NCBI RefSeq assembly: GCF_000943565.1
Contig: NZ_JTDW01000008.1
Span: 62,001 to 126,000 of the forward strand
Source: Neotamlana sedimentorum
GTDB lineage: Bacteria; Bacteroidota; Bacteroidia; Flavobacteriales; Flavobacteriaceae
DNA length: 64,000 nt
Reading direction: 5' to 3'
The notes under the pieces are model-generated. The model had not been told where the DNA came from and searched no databases. It saw only the letters and a list, made by a program, of their open reading frames with translations. The position numbers and the translations under genes are program-made. Shown here in pieces: positions 38,303 to 47,055 of this stretch. Position 1 is the first letter of the stretch. Every line of letters starts with the position of its first letter.

Positions 38303-39628
38303 TTATTTAGTTGTTGCATAAACATCGTCGCCCCAAGCTTCTAGTTTTTTAGTTAAACTTTTAACTAGTTCTGGATGTTGTTGAGCGAGGTTATTATTTT
38401 CTCCTATATCTTCTTTTAAATTATATAATAAAGGTTCTGCGGTTTTGTTTCGAATAATAAGTTTCCAATCGCCTTGACGAATGGCTTTTCTTCCGGCATA
38501 GCCCCAAAACAAATCTCTTTCAGCTAAAGGCTCGCCTTTAATTAAATTATTTTTTAAACTTACACCATCTAGATTTTCTGGTTGTTCCGCACCTACTAAA
38601 TCCATGATCGTAGGAAATAAATCCATGGTTAAAACCGTTTCGTTATTTACTTGGTTTGGCTGAATTGTTCCCGGATACCAAGCCATTGCAGATACACGAT
38701 GACCACCTTCCCATAAGGTAGACTTATAGCCTCTTAAACCACCATTGCTACCTACTTTTTTTGATGCACCGTTATCTGAACAAAAGAATATAATCGTGTT
38801 TTTATCAATATTCAGTTCTTTTAAGGTTTTCATTACTTCACCAACACCTTCATCCATAACTTCAACCATTTCTTTATAAATGTTGTTGAGTTCTTCATCA
38901 GACATTTTATCTTTTTGCTTTGCGCCATTTTTCCAACCTACGTAACGTTCTGCAGCAGATTTACGCCCTTGAAATGGCCCGTGAGGCGCTTCGTGCGGAA
39001 TATAAAGTAAAAAAGGTTCGTCTTTATGTCGCTTAATAAAATCTACAGAATGTTCGGTAATTAAATCTGTAGAATAACCTTTTTCATTTTTAATAGTATC
39101 GCCAACCCACCAATCTTCGTAGCCTTCTTGATCGATGTGTGAGTGATAATCAACATTACCAGAAACATAACCAATATACTCATCGAACCCTTGGTTAATC
39201 GGGTTAAATTCCTTTTTGTAACCTACGTGCCACTTACCAAACATTCCGGTTACATAACCTGCTTTTTGAATAGCATCTGCAAACGTTTTTTCGCTAACAG
39301 CTAAACCTTTATCACGATGATGTTTGGCTGTAACCACACCATCAATACCAACGCGTTGTTGATATTTACCTGTTAAAATAGCAGCTCTGGTAGGACTACA
39401 AACGGGACCGTTGGCATGAAAATCTGTAAACTTAATACCTTCTGAAGCCATTTTATCGAGATTAGGCGTATTTATTAATGTACTACCGTAACACGATAAA
39501 TCGCCGTAACCCATATCGTCTGCCATAATGATGATAATGTTAGGCTTAGTTTCTTTTTGTGCTTTACAACTTAGTGTTATTATACTTAAAAAGATTAGGC
39601 TAAAAAGTGTATTAAGTTTACTATGCAT
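38303..39628 (-). CDS. S1 family sulfatase lipoprotein
   Basis: A 441-residue sulfatase, the shortest in the cluster and near the minimal catalytic size. The lipobox is at Cys21 (ITLSCKAQ). The signature is C77-S-P-T-R81, with D37-D38 in 'MADDMGYGDL' and D-N-G in 'FCSDNGASK' as ligands, followed by 'L-R-G-Y-K-S-T-L-W-E-G-G-H-R'. These resemble arylsulfatase A-type enzymes acting on galactose- or fucose-type sugars, but the substrate is not readable. It sits in a run of three consecutive sulfatase genes. Confidence 0.93.
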   Translation of the reverse strand: MHSKLNTLFSLIFLSIITLSCKAQKETKPNIIIIMADDMGYGDLSCYGSTLINTPNLDKMASEGIKFTDFHANGPVCSPTRAAILTGKYQQRVGIDGVVTAKHHRDKGLAVSEKTFADAIQKAGYVTGMFGKWHVGYKKEFNPINQGFDEYIGYVSGNVDYHSHIDQEGYEDWWVGDTIKNEKGYSTDLITEHSVDFIKRHKDEPFLLYIPHEAPHGPFQGRKSAAERYVGWKNGAKQKDKMSDEELNNIYKEMVEVMDEGVGEVMKTLKELNIDKNTIIFFCSDNGASKKVGSNGGLRGYKSTLWEGGHRVSAMAWYPGTIQPNQVNNETVLTMDLFPTIMDLVGAEQPENLDGVSLKNNLIKGEPLAERDLFWGYAGRKAIRQGDWKLIIRNKTAEPLLYNLKEDIGENNNLAQQHPELVKSLTKKLEAWGDDVYATTK

Positions 39629-39652
39629 TTTGTTACTTACTTTTGTTGAATA

Positions 39653-41230
39653 TTAATTCCAGTGTTTTTCAATAATCTCAAGAATTTCTGGATTATCTGC
39701 ATCTGTATCACCAATAGCCTCGCGTTGTTTTAAAATTTCAGCTTTCATATCGGCAATAATATCTTTGTATTTTGGGTCGTTGTATGCGTTGTGTAATTCG
39801 TGCGGGTCTTCTTGTAAATCGTAAAAATCCCAGAATTGATTTTGAGCAGCTCCTTTGAATCCGTTGCCGTAAAAGAACGCTAATTTGTAACGTTGCCCAC
39901 GAATACCGAAATGTCCAGGACGATCTTTGGAATGATCCCAATAACGATAGTAGCCGTAATCTCTCCAATCGTTAGGTGTGTTTCCTTTTAAGTTTTCACG
40001 GAAACTGCGCCCTTGCATATCGTTTGGATAATCGATTCCTGCATAATCTGCGAATAATGCTGAAAAATCTACATTTTCGATTAAATCTTTATTTCTTGCA
40101 CCTGCTCTTACTTCTTTTGGATATCGGATAACGAACGGCATGTGAATAGATTCTTCGAAAATTAAACGCTTATCGAACCAACCGTGTTCACCCAAGAAAT
40201 AACCTTGATCTGCTGTGTAAATTACTACGGTATTTTCTGCAAGTCCATTGGCTTCTAAATAATCTAAAAGTTTACCAATATTATCATCTACCGCGGCACC
40301 AGAACGCATAAAATCTTTCACCATTTTTTGGTAGGTTTTGTAACGTGCTTCTTCGTTGGTTAATCCATCAACCGAAAATGGTAACCCCGGATAATTCATA
40401 AAGTCTTTACGCAATTCTGGATTTGCTGTAGCATCTAAATAACGTTGCTTTAAATTATCCATAGATTGTCCTAAAAACGAACGTCCTGTTACAGATGCAC
40501 TACTATCGTAAAATGATTCTGGAACTGGAATTTCTTCATCTTTATAAAGGTCCGCAAAACGCTCTGGGTAATCGTAAGGCTCGTGTGTAGCTTTAAAATG
40601 ACACATAGCCATAAATGGTTTATCATTATCTCGGTTTTCAATCCAATCGATAGTCATATCAGCAATAACATCTGTACTATAACCTTTATATTGTTTACCA
40701 CCTTCGTAATAATCTTTCCAATTATCGGCAGTTTTAATTACTGGATCGTGATATTCTCCTTGACCAGGAAGCACTGCATAATGATCGAAACCTGCTGGCT
40801 CTTGTTTTAAATGCCATTTACCAATAATTGATGTTTGGTACCCCCCTTTTTGCATTTCTTTAGCAATGTTATTGTATTGTGGCGATAAACCAGCATCTAA
40901 AATTTTAACACCGTTAACATGACTGTATTGTCCTGTTAAAATTGTAGCTCTACTTGGTGTACAAATAGAGTTTGACACCAAACAATTTTCTAAAACAGTT
41001 CCTTCTTTAGCTAAACGTTTAATGTTTGGTGTGTGTACCAAATCTTTTAAAATGCTTTCGTAAATACCCCAAGCTTGACCCGTATGGTCGTCTGCCATTA
41101 TAAACAAAATGTTAGGGCGTTCTGGAGTAGCTTCAGTTTTAGCTGTTTCTTCTTTTTTTTGATCTTTACAACTTGTAAAAGAAGCAAAAACTAATAAACA
41201 TATTGCACCTATTTTAAGTACATTTTTCAT
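39653..41230 (-). CDS. S1 family sulfatase lipoprotein (paralogue of the 49378-51009 gene)
   Basis: A 525-residue sulfatase with a lipobox at Cys21 (ASFTSCKDQ) followed by a charged linker. The formylglycine site is C90-T-P-S-R94. The first metal pair is D47-D48 followed by His49, and the second motif reads D-Q-G instead of D-N-G ('YTADQGYFLGEHGWFDK'). The same D-H and D-Q-G-x-x-L-G-E-H-G-W-F-D-K arrangement is in the sulfatase at 49378-51009. This arrangement is common in sulfatases acting on 6-sulfated N-acetylglucosamine, which would suit the three GH20 enzymes, but that assignment is inference. Confidence 0.93.
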   Translation of the reverse strand: MKNVLKIGAICLLVFASFTSCKDQKKEETAKTEATPERPNILFIMADDHTGQAWGIYESILKDLVHTPNIKRLAKEGTVLENCLVSNSICTPSRATILTGQYSHVNGVKILDAGLSPQYNNIAKEMQKGGYQTSIIGKWHLKQEPAGFDHYAVLPGQGEYHDPVIKTADNWKDYYEGGKQYKGYSTDVIADMTIDWIENRDNDKPFMAMCHFKATHEPYDYPERFADLYKDEEIPVPESFYDSSASVTGRSFLGQSMDNLKQRYLDATANPELRKDFMNYPGLPFSVDGLTNEEARYKTYQKMVKDFMRSGAAVDDNIGKLLDYLEANGLAENTVVIYTADQGYFLGEHGWFDKRLIFEESIHMPFVIRYPKEVRAGARNKDLIENVDFSALFADYAGIDYPNDMQGRSFRENLKGNTPNDWRDYGYYRYWDHSKDRPGHFGIRGQRYKLAFFYGNGFKGAAQNQFWDFYDLQEDPHELHNAYNDPKYKDIIADMKAEILKQREAIGDTDADNPEILEIIEKHWN

Positions 41231-41242
41231 TTTATATATTGT

Positions 41243-43837
41243 TTAATTGGTAACGTTAAGTGTTACCGTTTCAAAATTATTTGATGCTGGACCAATACCT
41301 ATTTCAAATTCGCCTGGTTCAACTATGTATTTATGTAGTTCGGTATCAAAGAATTGTAAATCTTCTGGTGTAATATTAAAAGTTACTGTTGCAGATTTCC
41401 CTGGTTTTAAAGTAATACGCTTTATACCTCGTAAACTTTTTAATGGTCGTTTAACCGAACTCTTTAAATCTTTAATATACAATTGTACAACTTCTTCCCC
41501 TTGCAAATCTCCTACATTTTTCACCTTAATAGATACTTTTGTTGCCTCTGTAGTTTTAATTTGATTTTTATCTAATTTCAACTTTTCGTAATCGAATTTT
41601 GTATAACTTAAACCGAAACCAAAAGGATATAAAGCTTCGCCTTCGTAATACCTATAAGTTCTGCCTTTCATACTGTAATTTACAAATGGTGAAAGTTCTT
41701 TATGCGATGTATAAAAGGTTACAGGTAATCTTCCTGAAGGGTTATAATCTCCAAATAGCACGTCGGCAATAGCAGTTCCACCAAGTTCACCAGGATACCA
41801 AGCTTCTACAATAGCTGGTAAATTATCGTTTTCCCAGTTTATGGCTAGTGCACTACCGTTTAATAATACTAATACAACAGGCGTTCCTGTTTCATGAAGC
41901 GCTTTTAATAATTTAGTTTGAACTGCAGGTAAATCAATATTAACTTTATCTCCACCATCAAAACCTTTAGAATTTACAGGCATATGTTCTCCTTCTACAC
42001 TTGCAGAAATACCGCCGACAAAAACCACTACTTCAGATTTTTTAGCTATTTCGATAGCTTTATCAAATGAAGTCTTGTCTTTCGAAGCCCACATAAATTT
42101 CAACTTAGCAGGATAACCGTGATGTATGTATTGAATTTTAACATCGTATGATTTTCCTTTTTCTAAATACATCGATCCTTTGATAACTTTACGCTTTGGG
42201 CGATTAGAATTATCTGCTATTACTTTTCCATCGATAGCTAAAGTGAAGACTCTATGATGACTCTGTAACCCTAAATCATATTCTCCTGACACATCTACTT
42301 TTATTGTCCCAGTGTATTCTACACCAAAATTTGCTTCATTTAAACCTTCAACAGGATTTAAATTCCAATTAGAATTTACAACATCTTCTATTCTAGTTGC
42401 TACAGGTGTTCCTGTAAACTCATGATTATTGTAATATTTAGCTTGCAGACCTTTTTGGTTATTAAAACTTAAAAATTCAGTAGGAATTAAAGACATTTTT
42501 GAATCTTCGGTAATCATTTCTGTACCTGCTTCAAAATATATTTTTGTGTCTTTAGAGACTTTAGATTTAATTCCATCTAAAGGTGTAAAATATCTTGATG
42601 GAAATCCATTATAATTTCCTAATAATACTTCTAGCTCGTTTGCATTAGGACCTACAATGGCTATAGATTTTACATCTTTTTTAATTGGTAAAGTTTTGTT
42701 TTCATTCTTTAATAAAACAATAGATTTTTGAGCGGTTTCTAAAGCTAAAGCTCTGTGCTTATCTGAACTCACAACATCCATAGGAATGCTTGCATAAGGC
42801 ACCATTTCTGTAGGATCGAACATTCCTAATTTAAAACGTGCTTTAAAAATTCGTTTTAATGATACATCTACATCGGCTTCTGTAATTAATCCTGCTTTTA
42901 CAGCGCTTACTAAATATTCATAACGCGAACCACAATTTAAATCTGTTCCTGCAAGAAGAGATACTGCAGCAGCTTCTTCTTTAGAATCTACGTAATTATG
43001 GTAATCGTGAATATCTCTAATGGCATTACAATCTGAAACAACGAAACCTTTAAAACCCCAATCTTGACGTAAAATTTCATCTAATAATTGGTGACTTGCA
43101 CAACATGGTTTACCCATATATCTATTATAAGCACCCATAATAGAATATGCCTGCCCTTCCTTAACCGTTGCCTCGAAGGCCGGTAAATAGGTGTCGTATA
43201 AATCACGTTCGGTAGTTATGGCATCAAAGAAATGACGTTCTGGTTCTGGACCACTATGTACTGCAAAATGCTTTGGAGTTGCTACTAACTTTAAGTATTT
43301 CTCATCGTCGCCTTGTAAACCTTTTACAAAACTAATTCCCATACGAGATGTTAAATAAGGATCCTCGCCATAAGTTTCTTGACCACGCCCCCAACGCGGA
43401 TCACGGAATATATTTACGTTTGGCGTCCAATAGGTTAAACCTTCGTAACGTTTGTATGATTTATTACGTTGGGCTTCATGGTGTTTAGCTCTTGCTTCAT
43501 CTGAAATTACTGTAGCAGATTCTAAAATTAAAGCTTCATCAAAAGTAGCTCCTAAACCAATGGCCTGAGGAAAAACCGTTGCTTTACCTGCTCGAGCAAC
43601 TCCATGTAAAGCTTCATTCCAATATTCGTGTGCAAGAATGTTTAATCTTGGAATTGCAGGCGCATCATTCATCATTTGCCCTACTTTTTCTTCAAGAGTC
43701 ATTCTTGATACTAAATCGTCTACACGTTCATCAAAAGATAAAGATGTATTTAAATATGGTAGTATTTCTTGAGCCTTAGAAGAACTAACTACAACTAAAG
43801 TTAGTACTATTAAAGTATTAGATCGTAAAATTTTCAT
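41243..43837 (-). CDS. GH3 beta-glycosidase with PA14 insert (copy 2)
   Basis: An 864-residue GH3 enzyme with a signal peptide ending near residue 23 (SSSKAQ). The nucleophile is Asp269 in 'G-F-V-V-S-D-C-N-A-I', a form typical of beta-xylosidase/beta-glucosidase members. A PA14 insert sits in the second domain ('L-Q-A-K-Y-Y-N-N' through 'K-L-K-F-M-W'), followed by a fibronectin III-like tail ('E-E-V-V-Q-L-Y-I-K-D'). It shares domain order with copy 1 but is clearly diverged, so the two probably have different substrates. Gaps to its neighbours are 18 bp (GH29) and 12 bp (sulfatase). Confidence 0.93.
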   Translation of the reverse strand: MKILRSNTLIVLTLVVVSSSKAQEILPYLNTSLSFDERVDDLVSRMTLEEKVGQMMNDAPAIPRLNILAHEYWNEALHGVARAGKATVFPQAIGLGATFDEALILESATVISDEARAKHHEAQRNKSYKRYEGLTYWTPNVNIFRDPRWGRGQETYGEDPYLTSRMGISFVKGLQGDDEKYLKLVATPKHFAVHSGPEPERHFFDAITTERDLYDTYLPAFEATVKEGQAYSIMGAYNRYMGKPCCASHQLLDEILRQDWGFKGFVVSDCNAIRDIHDYHNYVDSKEEAAAVSLLAGTDLNCGSRYEYLVSAVKAGLITEADVDVSLKRIFKARFKLGMFDPTEMVPYASIPMDVVSSDKHRALALETAQKSIVLLKNENKTLPIKKDVKSIAIVGPNANELEVLLGNYNGFPSRYFTPLDGIKSKVSKDTKIYFEAGTEMITEDSKMSLIPTEFLSFNNQKGLQAKYYNNHEFTGTPVATRIEDVVNSNWNLNPVEGLNEANFGVEYTGTIKVDVSGEYDLGLQSHHRVFTLAIDGKVIADNSNRPKRKVIKGSMYLEKGKSYDVKIQYIHHGYPAKLKFMWASKDKTSFDKAIEIAKKSEVVVFVGGISASVEGEHMPVNSKGFDGGDKVNIDLPAVQTKLLKALHETGTPVVLVLLNGSALAINWENDNLPAIVEAWYPGELGGTAIADVLFGDYNPSGRLPVTFYTSHKELSPFVNYSMKGRTYRYYEGEALYPFGFGLSYTKFDYEKLKLDKNQIKTTEATKVSIKVKNVGDLQGEEVVQLYIKDLKSSVKRPLKSLRGIKRITLKPGKSATVTFNITPEDLQFFDTELHKYIVEPGEFEIGIGPASNNFETVTLNVTN

Positions 43838-43855
43838 TTTTTATATTCTTCTTCT

Positions 43856-45472
43856 CTATTTCTTAAATTTCGCTTTTAATACTACTGGGTAACTATCTCC
43901 ATTTACAGCTGGCATCGTTATAGTTAAACCAACGTTTGATTGTTTAAATACTACTTTTCTACCATCGTATAATTGTGTTAATCCTTTAAGAGTTCCTGGA
44001 CTAACTTCGCTTGATTTTCCAAAAGAAGGAATTACAAATTCACCGCCTTTAGGATTCATTACTATAATGTAAAAATCGTCTCCTTTTGTTGTAAATCTCA
44101 CTTCATCGTTAGCAAAAGCAGGCGTTGCAGTAGTACGTTGATTAAAATGCTCTCCATGCTTTTGGTTAGCGGTAGCATTTCTTAATTCTCCTTCAACAGT
44201 TTTAACCTCTTCCCCTCTTACACTTTTACCGTCTCCAAAAACTTTCCAAGGACGTGTGCCGTAAATAGCTTCACCATTAATTTTTAACCAATCGCCAACA
44301 ATAACGACACTCTTTTTAATTTCGTGCGGAATTGTTCCATCAGGATTTAATTCCATGCTTAATAGTAAGTTTCCGTTTTTACTAACTGCTTCAATTAGCA
44401 TTTCAAGAATGGTGCGCGCATTATGTGTTAAATGACGATCTTTTTTGTAGAACCAATCTGTAAATGTAATTTCGGACTGCCAAGGGTATTCTCTTAAAGT
44501 ATTACTACCACCAGATTCTACTTCATTTACAGTACCTTTTGCTTTACGCTTTAAAAGCATTACAGCATCAATTTTACCATTTTTGCTTAAACTATTGTTG
44601 TAAAGTTTACGTGTTACTTCTTTACCATATTCACCGTAAGTAAAGTTAAATCCGTCGTTGTATAATAAATCTGGTTTGTATTTATCAACTAATTCTATAT
44701 GACGTTTTAGCCAGTTTTTTTTGATGTCTTCAATAATTTCAGGTGTACGATCTTCTGGAGCTGGACCGTATAAATCTTTTGGGTCTAAACCTTCCCACCA
44801 TTTTCCTTTTCCATCTGCTTTAGTTAAACGTGCATCGTAAGGTACACCAGCGTACTTTCCTTCTTTATCTGAACCAAAAGCGGGTTTCCACCAATTTAAA
44901 AAACGATCGTCGTGACTGGTAACCCCAAATTTTAATCCAGCTTTACGTGTAGCTGTTTCAAACTCACCAATAATATCTTTTTTAGGACCAACATTTACAG
45001 AGTTCCATGGATGGTAAGACGAATCAAACAAATCGAAATGATCGTGATGGTTTGCTAATGCCACAATATATTTTGCGCCATTTTCTTTTGAAAAATTGAT
45101 TAAGGCTTCGGCATCAAAATTTTCTGCCTTCCAACTATTTATAACGTCTTTAAAGCCAAATTCTGAAGGGTGTCCGTAAGTCATTAAATGATACGGATAC
45201 GCCATTTTACCAAATTTTTGGCGACCTACATCTTGCATGTACATATGTCGTGCATACCAACCACCACCTTGCTCTGGTGCTGCTTGAGGTCCCCAATGAA
45301 ACCAAATGCCAAACTTAGCGTCTCTAAACCATTCTGGGCATGCGTACTGTTCGGCTAATTCATCCCAGGTTAATGTTTTTTCTTGTGCAGTTAGTGGAAT
45401 AGCTGTTAATAAAACAAGAAGATTACAAAGGATTAAATTGCTAAGTTTTGACATTAATTTCATCTCGTTCAA
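43856..45472 (-). CDS. GH29 alpha-L-fucosidase
   Basis: A 538-residue retaining alpha-L-fucosidase with a cleavable signal peptide ending near residue 30 (IPLTAQ). Family motifs are 'D-A-K-F-G-I-W-F-H-W-G' (residues 51-61), 'N-H-H-D-H-F-D' around 141-147, and the nucleophile Asp273 in 'L-L-Y-N-D-G-F-N'. The C-terminal beta domain is present. Together with GH95 it gives the cluster two mechanistically different fucosidases. It sits 9 bp after a sulfatase gene. An in-frame Met at residue 4 or 7 is also possible as the start. Confidence 0.93.
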   Translation of the reverse strand: MNEMKLMSKLSNLILCNLLVLLTAIPLTAQEKTLTWDELAEQYACPEWFRDAKFGIWFHWGPQAAPEQGGGWYARHMYMQDVGRQKFGKMAYPYHLMTYGHPSEFGFKDVINSWKAENFDAEALINFSKENGAKYIVALANHHDHFDLFDSSYHPWNSVNVGPKKDIIGEFETATRKAGLKFGVTSHDDRFLNWWKPAFGSDKEGKYAGVPYDARLTKADGKGKWWEGLDPKDLYGPAPEDRTPEIIEDIKKNWLKRHIELVDKYKPDLLYNDGFNFTYGEYGKEVTRKLYNNSLSKNGKIDAVMLLKRKAKGTVNEVESGGSNTLREYPWQSEITFTDWFYKKDRHLTHNARTILEMLIEAVSKNGNLLLSMELNPDGTIPHEIKKSVVIVGDWLKINGEAIYGTRPWKVFGDGKSVRGEEVKTVEGELRNATANQKHGEHFNQRTTATPAFANDEVRFTTKGDDFYIIVMNPKGGEFVIPSFGKSSEVSPGTLKGLTQLYDGRKVVFKQSNVGLTITMPAVNGDSYPVVLKAKFKK

Positions 45473-45481
45473 AGGAATATA

Positions 45482-47020
45482 TTATTGTTTTTTTGTTTTA
45501 AAATTATATGCTTCAGGGTTATCGAAAAGACCAAATTCACGTTTTGTTAAATCTGCAGGGTCACCTACTTCTTTTATTAACTTTTCAAGCTCTTGTTGTA
45601 AATCTTCTTTTACATCTTTATAGTTTTCATCATCAATAAGATTTACTAACTCCCAAGGATCATTTTTAAGGTTGAATAATTGATAAGTGTAAACTTCTTT
45701 TTTAGCACTAACAATTAATTTAAAATCACCTTTTCGAACTGCTCTGTGCCCGCCGCCATTATTAATATTTGGGCGTGTTTTTTCACCTGGCCAAGAGTTA
45801 TAGGCGTAAAACATACTTTCTCTAACGGATTCTTTTTCACCTGTAATTACTGGGGTTAAATCTTCAGTTTGAATAGATTCTGGAATATCTAAGCCTGTTA
45901 AACCACAAAGCGTTGGGAATATATCGTGTAAATAAGCTAAAGCATTATTTTTTTGATTTTTTGGAATGTTTGGTCCACAAAACACCATTGGTACACTTAC
46001 ACTATGCTCGTAAACGTTTTGTTTACCTAAAAGCCCGTGTTGACCAAGCGCTAAACCATTATCTCCAGCCAAAACAATAATTGTATTTTCTGCTTTTCCT
46101 GAAGTTTCAAGCGCTTTTAAAATTCTACCTATTTGAGTATCAGTAGCTGTAATCATAGCATAATAATCTGAAATTTCTTTTTGAATTGCTTCTGGCGTTC
46201 TTGGAAAAGGAGCTAATACCTCGTCTCGAATTTTTTCGTCTGCTAATTCAAAAGGATGCTTAGGCATAAAGTTTTCTGGTAGCGCAATATCTGCTGCAGG
46301 GTACATGTCGTGATATTCTTGTGGTGCTGTTCTTGGATCGTGTGGAGCCGTAAACGCTACATACATTAAAAATGGTTTATCTTGTTTGTATGCATCAATA
46401 AAACCGACGGCTGCATCAGCAAATACTTCACTACTAAATTTTTCATCATTTTTATAAGGCTCAGACCAACCTGTTTCCGGAGAATAATCTTTTACTTTGG
46501 TACCAAAATGTCTTGTCATTCCTCCTAAGAATGCCGATTTTACATTTGTAAATCCGCGTTCTACCCACTGCTCACCATTATGTTGTTTCCCTGTTGCAAA
46601 AGTGGTGTAGCCATTGGCTTTAAAGTATTCCGGAAATGTTAATTTATTACTTATACCTTTATCTTCTTTATCAAAAGCAAACTGCGCATACACATTGGGT
46701 TCAATATTAAAATAGTGACGCCCTGTCATTAACATCGCTCTACTTGGCGAACAAACAGCGGCAGTAGTTGCACCTAAAATATAAGAATTAGTGAACGCCG
46801 TACCATTTTTAACGAGCTTATCCATATTTGGCGTTTGCACATTGTATTTATGCAATTCGTTGATGGTTCCGTTACGTTGATCATCAGTAAAAAGAAATAA
46901 AATATTTGGCATTTCTTTTTCTTCAGAAACTGCTTTTTCTTCTGCTTTTTCCTTACATGAATTAACACTTACAAAAAGTATTAAAACAAAAATTCTGATT
47001 AGGTTTTTAGTGTTGCTCAT
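45482..47020 (-). CDS. S1 family sulfatase lipoprotein
   Basis: A 512-residue sulfatase with a lipobox at Cys22 (VSVNSCKEK). The signature is C90-S-P-S-R94, with D46-D47 in 'FTDDQRN' and D-N-G in 'LAGDNGLALGQHGLLGKQ' as ligands. The D-D-Q-R-x-x-T-I start and the G-Q-H-G-L-L-G-K-Q segment resemble iduronate- or choline-sulfatase-like branches of S1 more than the arylsulfatase A-like branch seen in most neighbours. It lies between the DUF5703 protein gene (35 bp) and GH29 (9 bp). Confidence 0.92.
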   Translation of the reverse strand: MSNTKNLIRIFVLILFVSVNSCKEKAEEKAVSEEKEMPNILFLFTDDQRNGTINELHKYNVQTPNMDKLVKNGTAFTNSYILGATTAAVCSPSRAMLMTGRHYFNIEPNVYAQFAFDKEDKGISNKLTFPEYFKANGYTTFATGKQHNGEQWVERGFTNVKSAFLGGMTRHFGTKVKDYSPETGWSEPYKNDEKFSSEVFADAAVGFIDAYKQDKPFLMYVAFTAPHDPRTAPQEYHDMYPAADIALPENFMPKHPFELADEKIRDEVLAPFPRTPEAIQKEISDYYAMITATDTQIGRILKALETSGKAENTIIVLAGDNGLALGQHGLLGKQNVYEHSVSVPMVFCGPNIPKNQKNNALAYLHDIFPTLCGLTGLDIPESIQTEDLTPVITGEKESVRESMFYAYNSWPGEKTRPNINNGGGHRAVRKGDFKLIVSAKKEVYTYQLFNLKNDPWELVNLIDDENYKDVKEDLQQELEKLIKEVGDPADLTKREFGLFDNPEAYNFKTKKQ

Positions 47021-47055
47021 TTTATTGTGAACCTTATTTTAAAATTAATTCTTTC

